Positions 58,597 to 64,000 of a DNA stretch of 64,000 nt are shown here, piece after piece. The stretch is from Microbacterium paraoxydans. Its GTDB lineage: Bacteria; Actinomycetota; Actinomycetes; Actinomycetales; Microbacteriaceae. The stretch covers positions 434,001-498,000 of the forward strand of contig NZ_JAGTUK010000002.1 in the NCBI RefSeq assembly GCF_018224615.1, written 5' to 3'. The notes under the pieces are model-generated. The model saw only the letters and a program-made list of their open reading frames with translations. It was not told where the DNA came from and did no database searches. A program made the translations under genes and the position numbers. Positions within the stretch are counted from its first letter, which is position 1, and each line of letters begins with the position of its first letter.

Positions 58597-59231
58597 GGAC
58601 GGCGTCCACGCTCGACCGCCGCGAGCGCCCGCGCGGCCCGGTCGCCGAGCGCGGACGGGCTCCCCCCGGCGAACGCATCGCCCAGCAGCGGTCCGCCCAG
58701 ACTCACGGCGACGCACCCCGCGGCGATCCATGCCGGGATGTCGTCGAGCGCGACGCCCCCGGACGGCATCGTGAGCACACCGGGGTAGGGGCCGGCGAGC
58801 TGTCCGATGAATCCGGGGCCGACGGTCGCGGCGGGGAAGATCTTCACCGCGGCCGCGCCGAGCTTCCACGCGGTGTTCACCTCGGTCGGAGTCATCGCGC
58901 CGGGGTAGACGGGTACCCCGGCCGAGACCGCGACCTCCGCCACCTCCGTCACGACTCCGGGGGAGACGAGGAAGCGCGCTCCGGCGTCGACCGCGTCACG
59001 GGCGTCCCGCTCCTCCAGCACGGTGCCGACCCCGATCTCCGCCTCGGGTGCTGCCGCGATGAGCTGCGGCAGCACCGCGAGGGTGCCGGGCGTCGTCAGT
59101 GTTAGCTCGATGCACCGGATCCCGCTGTCGGCGAGGGTCTTCACCACCGGCTCGTACAGTCGGGCGTCTGGCGCGCGGAGCACGGCCATCACGCCGGTGC
59201 GGGTGAGGTTGGCCGAGGGGGTGGTGCGCAT
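58593..59231 (-). CDS. KDPG/KHG aldolase (Eda family)
   Basis: ATG 59231 follows GGAGACCC and gives 212 residues. The catalytic Glu is in RCIELTLTTP and the Schiff-base Lys in AAAVKIFPAATVGPGFI. It splits 2-keto-3-deoxy-6-phosphogluconate (or a stereoisomer) to pyruvate and glyceraldehyde-3-phosphate. Confidence 0.92.
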   Translation of the reverse strand: MRTTPSANLTRTGVMAVLRAPDARLYEPVVKTLADSGIRCIELTLTTPGTLAVLPQLIAAAPEAEIGVGTVLEERDARDAVDAGARFLVSPGVVTEVAEVAVSAGVPVYPGAMTPTEVNTAWKLGAAAVKIFPAATVGPGFIGQLAGPYPGVLTMPSGGVALDDIPAWIAAGCVAVSLGGPLLGDAFAGGSPSALGDRAARALAAVERGRRP

Positions 59232-59265
59232 GGGCGGGTCTCCGGTGATCGAGTGGGCGGGGCTG

Positions 59266-60405
59266 TCAGGCCGCAGGGACGGCGAAGTCCGGTCGGGTGC
59301 CGTAGCGGGCGAGCGCATCCTCGTCGAGGGTCACACCGAGCCCGGGGTCGGCCGGGATGTCGAGGAACCCCTCGGCGTCCAGCGTCCAGCCGCCGCGGAT
59401 CAGGTCGTCGACGTATGCCGAGCCGGTCTTGTACTCCACGAGGTCGGTCGAGGAGAGGGCCGAGGCGAGCTGCAGGTCCGCCGCGAGGCCGATTCCCGTG
59501 TTCCAGCCGTGCGGGATCAGGCGGATGCCGCGGTCTTGGGCGGCCCATCCGATCCGACGCGACTCGCTGAGGCCGCCTCCCTTCGTGGTGTCGGGTTGCA
59601 CGATGTCGAACGCGTGCCGGTCGAGGTACGGCTGGAAGCTCTGGCGCCGGGTGAGCACCTCGCCCCCCGAGATCCGCACCGGCGACGTCGCGCGCAGCTC
59701 CGTGAATCCGTCGAGGTTGTCGGGGGCGAGCGCCTCCTCGAACCAGGCGACGTCGTAGTCGGCCAGCATCCGGGCGGTGCGCTTCGCCCAGGCGACGTCG
59801 CCGGGGAAGAACGCCTCCGAGCCGCCGGCGTCGACCGCCAGCAGGCGATCGCCCACCGCCGCCCTCGCCGCGGCGACGGTGGCCTCGTCGGTCGCGGCGT
59901 CGACGCGCCCGAACCTCCACCAGCCGATCTTGAACGCGGAGAACCCGCTCGCGACCAGGTCTTCGAGGTTCTCGGTCATGGGGCCCGCCTCGTCCATCAG
60001 CACCGAGGCGTAGGGGCGCACGCGGTCGCGGTAACGTCCGCCGAGCAGTCGCCCGACCGGCTGGGCGGACGCCTTCCCCGCGATGTCCCACAGGGCGATG
60101 TCGATCGCGCTCGTCGCGTGGGTGAGGGAGCCACCGCGCCCCATCCAGAAGGCGGTCTGGTGGAGCGTCTCGGTGAGGCGCTCCACCTCGAGCGGGTTCT
60201 CGCCGATGAGGTGCGGGGACAGCAGGTCGATCGCGCCCCGCACGAGGCTCTCGGTGGTGAAGGCGCTGCCGATGCCCACGGTGCCGTCGTCGGTGTGGAC
60301 CGCGACGAGGGTGTGGACGATGTCGTCCGGCTGCAGTTCGTGCGACCACCCGCCCTCGGGTGTCGCACCCCGCAGGCCGCACGTGTCGATTCGGGTGATG
60401 CGCAT
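59266..60405 (-). CDS. Enolase-superfamily sugar-acid dehydratase (mandelate racemase type)
   Basis: ATG 60405 with GGAAGG upstream gives 379 residues. The capping domain is followed by the barrel with metal ligands D in LAVDAGGSEAF, E in AWFEEALAPD and E in RISGGEVLTR, and a candidate base H in RLIPHGWNTGIG. It is of the galactonate/rhamnonate dehydratase kind. With the kinase and aldolase downstream it makes a De Ley-Doudoroff-type route. Confidence 0.88.
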   Translation of the reverse strand: MRITRIDTCGLRGATPEGGWSHELQPDDIVHTLVAVHTDDGTVGIGSAFTTESLVRGAIDLLSPHLIGENPLEVERLTETLHQTAFWMGRGGSLTHATSAIDIALWDIAGKASAQPVGRLLGGRYRDRVRPYASVLMDEAGPMTENLEDLVASGFSAFKIGWWRFGRVDAATDEATVAAARAAVGDRLLAVDAGGSEAFFPGDVAWAKRTARMLADYDVAWFEEALAPDNLDGFTELRATSPVRISGGEVLTRRQSFQPYLDRHAFDIVQPDTTKGGGLSESRRIGWAAQDRGIRLIPHGWNTGIGLAADLQLASALSSTDLVEYKTGSAYVDDLIRGGWTLDAEGFLDIPADPGLGVTLDEDALARYGTRPDFAVPAA

Positions 60406-60465
60406 GAAGACCTTCCAACCGTGATGAGGGAAAGGGAGCCCCTTCCAAGAACTGAAGATAGTCGA

Positions 60466-60475
60466 TTGTCGACAA
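60466..60475. promoter_or_regulatory. Palindromic operator between divergent sugar-acid and ABC operons
   Basis: TTGTCGACAA is a perfect 10-bp palindrome, like the centre of FadR-type GntR operators. No regulator for it lies inside the window, so it would be encoded to the right or elsewhere. Confidence 0.65.
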
Positions 60476-60587
60476 CAGGGCAATCCATCGGTAATGTCTG
60501 TTCCTGCACCCAGCAGCGGTGCGATCAGCGACTCACAGCGTTGTGCACGACGGCAGCGCCGGAGGCCCGAACCCGAAAGGCATCACA

Positions 60588-61406
60588 ATGAAGTTGACGC
60601 GCATCCTGGCCGGCGTGGCCGTCGCCGCGACGGCCGCCCTCGCCCTCTCCGCGTGCACCTCGAGCGGCAGCCCGGCAGCGGGGACGCAGGGGAGCACCCT
60701 CACCACCGTCCTCGAGAAGAAGACGCTCGTGGTCGGCGTGTTCGCCGACGCCCCGCCCTACGGGGTCATGAAGAGCTCGGGCGAGTACGAGGGCTTCGAC
60801 ATCGACGCCGCGCAGGCGCTCGCCGACTCCCTCGGCGCGAAGATCGAGTACGTCTCCACCACCAACGCCAACCGCATCCCCCTGCTGGAGACCGGCAAGG
60901 TCGACATCGTCATCGCCGCGCTCACCAACCTGGACGAGCGCGCGCAGAAGGTCGCGATGTCCCGCCCGTATGCCGCCGAGGGGCAGGTCGTGCTCGTGCC
61001 GGCGGGCAGCGACATCACCTCCTACGACGACCTCGCCGGGCGCACCGTCGCCGCCACCCGCGGGAGCGTGCCGGCGACCATCCTCGAGAACCGGTTCCCC
61101 GAGGCGAACGCCAGCCTCTTCGAAGCCGTCGCCGACTCGATCCAGGCGCTGCGCAGCAACAAGGTCGACGCGCTCATGGAGAGCAATTCCGTGGCGCAGG
61201 GCATCCTCGCCGACTCCGGGGAGGAGTTCGTGATCGTCGACGCCCCGCAGCTGAGCCCCTCCGTGGTGTCCATGGGACTCAAGCAGGGCGACCAGCTGTG
61301 GCTGAACTACGTCAACAACTTCATCCTCAACTACAACATCAGCGACGCCGCGAACGACTCGTACAACACGTGGCTCGGCACCGACGTCCCCGAACTGATC
61401 AAGTAG
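60588..61406 (+). CDS. Polar-amino-acid-type ABC substrate-binding lipoprotein
   Basis: ATG 60588 gives 272 residues; the signal peptide ends in the lipobox ALSAC. The mature part has the family 3 (GlnH/HisJ) pattern VVGVFADAPPYG, YEGFDIDAAQALAD and TGKVDIVIAALTN. The ligand is an amino acid or a related small charged molecule. Confidence 0.9.
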   Translation: MKLTRILAGVAVAATAALALSACTSSGSPAAGTQGSTLTTVLEKKTLVVGVFADAPPYGVMKSSGEYEGFDIDAAQALADSLGAKIEYVSTTNANRIPLLETGKVDIVIAALTNLDERAQKVAMSRPYAAEGQVVLVPAGSDITSYDDLAGRTVAATRGSVPATILENRFPEANASLFEAVADSIQALRSNKVDALMESNSVAQGILADSGEEFVIVDAPQLSPSVVSMGLKQGDQLWLNYVNNFILNYNISDAANDSYNTWLGTDVPELIK

Positions 61407-61414
61407 CGACCCCT

Positions 61415-61445
61415 CGGCTGCCCCGCCCGCCGGGTGGGGCAGCCG
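61415..61445 (+). promoter_or_regulatory. Intercistronic hairpin between binding protein and permease genes
   Basis: CGGCTGCCCC (61415-61424) pairs perfectly with GGGGCAGCCG (61436-61445). No T-tract. Fourth instance of this layout in the window. Confidence 0.75.
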
Positions 61446-61458
61446 GAACGGAAAACTC

Positions 61459-62121
61459 ATGCAACTGTTCTTCGGGGACCTGATCCCCTATGCCCCCGAG
61501 CTCCTCACCGGACTCGGCATCAGCGTGCTCATCACGCTCGCGGCGGTGCTGATCGGCTCGCCCCTCGGCGTCGGGGTGTATCTGCTGCGGGTGTCGCGTC
61601 ACGTCGTCCTCCGGTCGATCGGTGCCACCTACGTCGAGGTCATCCGCAACACCCCGCTCCTGCTGCAGCTGTACCTCATCTATTTCGCCCTGCCGTCCGT
61701 CGGCGTGAACTTCGATCCCGTCACGGCAGGCGTCATCGCGCTCAGCGTCAACAACTCCGCCTACCTCGCGGAGATCTATCGCGCCGGCTTCGAAGCGATC
61801 CCGAAGGGACAGATCGAGGCGGCGGACGCGCTCGGGCTCTCGCGGCGCACCACGTTCTTCCACGTGCGCCTTGTGCCGGCCCTGCGCAACGTGCTCCCGT
61901 CGCTGACCAACCAGGTGATCCTGCTCTTCCTGGCCTCGTCGATCGCCTCGATCGTGGCCGTGCCGGAGCTCATGCACGTGATGATGGGCATCACGACGAG
62001 CACCTTCCGCACCATCGAGACCTTCGTCGTCGGGGGACTCCTCTACTTCATCGTCGCCTTCCTGATCGCGGGCGCGTCCCGACTCATCGAGACGCGCGGC
62101 ATCCGCTGGAAGGTGGCCTGA
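61459..62121 (+). CDS. Polar-amino-acid ABC transporter permease
   Basis: The 220-residue protein has the His/Glu/Gln/Arg/opine permease pattern, with [20 protein letters not shown] and the EAA loop [24 protein letters not shown]. The stop overlaps the next ATG by one base (TGATG). Confidence 0.93.
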   Translation: MQLFFGDLIPYAPELLTGLGISVLITLAAVLIGSPLGVGVYLLRVSRHVVLRSIGATYVEVIRNTPLLLQLYLIYFALPSVGVNFDPVTAGVIALSVNNSAYLAEIYRAGFEAIPKGQIEAADALGLSRRTTFFHVRLVPALRNVLPSLTNQVILLFLASSIASIVAVPELMHVMMGITTSTFRTIETFVVGGLLYFIVAFLIAGASRLIETRGIRWKVA

Positions 62122-62828
62122 TGTTCACGTCGTTCGATCTCCCCGACCTGCTGCTGATCCTGCAGGGCGCGTTCGTGACCCTCCAGATCTGTCTGCTCGC
62201 TGTCCTGCTCGGTGGGGCTGTCGGCATCGTGTCCGGCGTCCTCGCGGCGAGCCCGTTCGCCCCGCTGCGGTGGGTCAGCGCGATCTGGGTGGGTGCGATC
62301 CGCGGCGTTCCCGTGCTGCTGATCATCTTCTTCGTCTACTTCGCCCTGCCGCTGCTGTCGCCGGGCAGCAACGTTCCCGACTACTGGGCCGCGACCATCG
62401 CGCTCACGATCTTCGCCTCGGCCTACATCAGCGAGATCGTTCGCGGCAGCATCCAGGCCATCCCGCGCGGACAGTTCGAGGCCGCGCAGGCTCTCGGCCT
62501 GTCGTGGCCCCAGCAGCTGCGCTTCGTGGTGATGCCGCAGGCCGCGCGCATCATGGTGCCGCCCGGCATCGGCTTCCTCGTGGTGCTGATCAAGGACAGC
62601 TCCCTGGTGGCCGTGATCGGTCTGATCGAGCTCACGCGTGCCGGAAACATCGTCGCCTCGCAGACCGGCCAGCCCATCCTCGCCTACGTGGTGGTGGGCG
62701 CGGTCTACTTCGTCATCTGCTTCGCCCTTTCCGTCGCCGGACGGCGGTACGAGCGGCGACTCACCATCCACGCGCCGGCCCCCCGGGTCGAAGACGCGCT
62801 CGCCCCCTCACGAGGAGACTCGAAATGA
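62121..62828 (+). CDS. Polar-amino-acid ABC transporter permease
   Basis: Translation from ATG 62121 gives 235 residues; the upstream frame is a shadow. It has [19 protein letters not shown] and the EAA motif [28 protein letters not shown]. It forms a heterodimer with the previous permease. ATGA overlap to the ATPase gene. Confidence 0.93.
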   Translation: MFTSFDLPDLLLILQGAFVTLQICLLAVLLGGAVGIVSGVLAASPFAPLRWVSAIWVGAIRGVPVLLIIFFVYFALPLLSPGSNVPDYWAATIALTIFASAYISEIVRGSIQAIPRGQFEAAQALGLSWPQQLRFVVMPQAARIMVPPGIGFLVVLIKDSSLVAVIGLIELTRAGNIVASQTGQPILAYVVVGAVYFVICFALSVAGRRYERRLTIHAPAPRVEDALAPSRGDSK

Positions 62829-63553
62829 TCACTGTCACCGACCTGCGACTCAGCTTCGGCTCCACCGAAGTGCTCCACGGAATCAGCTGCGACGTCGCCG
62901 AGGGCGAGGTGGTGTGCATCATCGGGGCTTCCGGTTCCGGCAAAAGCACTCTCCTGCGCTGCATGAACGGCCTCGAGACGCCCAGCCACGGCAGCATCGA
63001 GGTGAACGGTCACGTCCTCACGGCGAAGGAGCGCCGGGCGGATCTCGCCGCCGTGCGCCGGGACGTGGGGATGGTGTTCCAGCAGTTCAACCTCTTCCCC
63101 CATCTCACCGCCCGCGACAACGTCACGCTCGCCCCGCGAAAGGTGCTCGGACTGAACGCCGCGGACGCGCGCGAGCGTGCGGACGCGCTGCTGGCGAAGG
63201 TGGGGCTGGCCGCGAAGGCCGACTCCTTCCCGGGCAACCTGTCCGGAGGTCAGGCCCAGCGCGTCGCGATCGCGCGCGCCCTCGCCATGCAGCCCCGGGT
63301 GATGCTGTTCGACGAGCCGACCTCCGCACTCGACCCCGAGATCGTCGGCGAGGTGCTGTCGGTGATGAAGGGGCTCGCCGCGGAAGGGATGACGATGGTC
63401 GTCGTCACGCACGAGATCGGATTCGCGCGCGAGGTCGCCGACCGGGTGATCTACATGGACGACGGGCGGATCGTCGAGAGCGGCTCCCCGCACGAGCTGC
63501 TGTCGAACGCGCAGACCGAGCGGGCGCGCGCGTTCCTCGGGAAGGTGCTCTGA
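62825..63553 (+). CDS. Polar-amino-acid ABC transporter ATPase (GlnQ-like)
   Basis: The 242-residue ATPase from ATG 62825 has Walker [10 protein letters not shown], the signature [15 protein letters not shown], Walker [15 protein letters not shown] and the H-loop [10 protein letters not shown]. Complete for the GlnQ family, and the only transporter ATPase gene of the importers in the window. Confidence 0.95.
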   Translation: MITVTDLRLSFGSTEVLHGISCDVAEGEVVCIIGASGSGKSTLLRCMNGLETPSHGSIEVNGHVLTAKERRADLAAVRRDVGMVFQQFNLFPHLTARDNVTLAPRKVLGLNAADARERADALLAKVGLAAKADSFPGNLSGGQAQRVAIARALAMQPRVMLFDEPTSALDPEIVGEVLSVMKGLAAEGMTMVVVTHEIGFAREVADRVIYMDDGRIVESGSPHELLSNAQTERARAFLGKVL

Positions 63554-63557
63554 CCCC

Positions 63558-64000
63558 GTGATCGACCTGCTCATTCGCGGGGCGAGCGTCGTCGACGGCT
63601 CCGGTGCTGCACCGTTCTCGGCGGACGTCGGCATCGTCGGCGACCGCATCGTCGTGGTGGGCCGTGCCGACGCGACCCCGGCGCGCGAGAAGTTCGACGC
63701 CACCGGGCTGCTGCTCACCCCCGGGCTAATCGACCCGCACAGTCACAGTGACTGGTCGATCCTCGGCAACCGCGACGCCCTGAGCACGGTGCATCAGGGC
63801 GTGACCACGGAGGTCGTCGGGAACTGCGGTGTCACATACGCGCCGATCGCGGCGGGGGACGAGGAGACCGCTCGTCGGGCGCTCGCCGCCTTCGGCTACG
63901 AGGGGGAGGTGGGGTGGCGCTCGTTCGCCGAGCTGCTCGACGTCGTCCACGGTGGCGGCACCGCGCAGAACCTCGCCTGGTTCGTCGGGCACACCGGGCT
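63558..64000 (+). CDS. N-acyl-D-amino-acid deacylase-type amidohydrolase (3' end cut by window)
   Basis: From GTG 63558, four bases after the ATPase stop, the frame is open to the right edge. It reads MIDLLIRGASVVDGSG, then LLLTPGLIDPHSHSDWSIL, whose HSH is the metal site of the amidohydrolase fold, then VHQGVTTEVVGNCGV. This is the start of a D-aminoacylase-like enzyme. It probably removes an acyl group from the compound imported by the preceding transporter. At least two thirds of the gene lie outside the window. Confidence 0.82.
   Translation, partial: MIDLLIRGASVVDGSGAAPFSADVGIVGDRIVVVGRADATPAREKFDATGLLLTPGLIDPHSHSDWSILGNRDALSTVHQGVTTEVVGNCGVTYAPIAAGDEETARRALAAFGYEGEVGWRSFAELLDVVHGGGTAQNLAWFVGHTG

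Overview
The window is about 70% GC, densely coded, and reads as chromosomal DNA of a high-GC actinobacterium. The best match is Microbacteriaceae and probably Microbacterium, judging from ClpC and RadA sequences, a DUF7882 family protein typical of that group, a 6C-like small RNA, a cydABDC operon with an S-type CydA, and many genes that appear leaderless. No taxonomic search was run, so the genus is an inference.

Layout. 1-6000: housekeeping genes, namely 5'-truncated clpC with its terminator, an ArgA-type acetyltransferase, a secreted or anchored hypothetical protein, a 6C-like sRNA, an SseB-like protein and radA. 6067-12551: a Cys-rich winged-helix regulator overlapping cydA, then cydB, cydD and cydC. 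12587-17631: a 2OG-Fe(II)-oxygenase-like gene divergent from a MetE-like gene across an iron-box-like palindrome, tRNA-Ser(CGA), an aminoglycoside phosphotransferase-like gene, a tiny membrane protein and a sugar-efflux MFS transporter.

17647-26331: a carbohydrate regulon with aldo/keto reductase, 2-hydroxyacid dehydrogenase, a CUT1 ABC transporter, a LacI regulator, an aldehyde dehydrogenase and a ThuA-like protein. Four matching LacI-type operators lie in its three intergenic regions. 26356-34250: an amino-sugar-like locus with an intracellular GH9 hydrolase, a CUT1 transporter, a GntR/UTRA regulator, a BadF-type amino-sugar kinase and a SIS isomerase/deaminase. 34291-42582: copper amine oxidase, Gfo/Idh oxidoreductase, a third CUT1 transporter, an aldehyde dehydrogenase and a 4-TM protein. 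42754-48172: a tightly coupled operon of Gfo/Idh, DUF993 aldolase-like protein, TIM-barrel isomerase, LacI and glycerate kinase, preceded by two LacI-type operators.

48337-57574: a mixed region with alkylsulfatase, VOC protein, CGNR regulator, a DUF7882 protein and a truncated paralogue, two TetR regulators with clear operators, a phosphodiesterase, a decayed beta-lactamase-family gene, and an ArsR/RibD-type reductase/AHSA1 operon. 57643-64000: a sugar-acid pathway (KDG kinase, KDPG aldolase, enolase-superfamily dehydratase) divergent from a polar-amino-acid-type ABC transporter and the start of an N-acyl-D-amino-acid deacylase, with a shared TTGTCGACAA palindrome between them.

Two themes recur. 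All four ABC operons carry a GC-rich hairpin without a T-tract exactly between the binding-protein gene and the first permease gene. At least nine genes have a -10 hexamer ending six bases before the start codon, as expected for leaderless mRNAs. The three CUT1 transporters lack an ATPase gene and presumably share a distant MsiK-type subunit.
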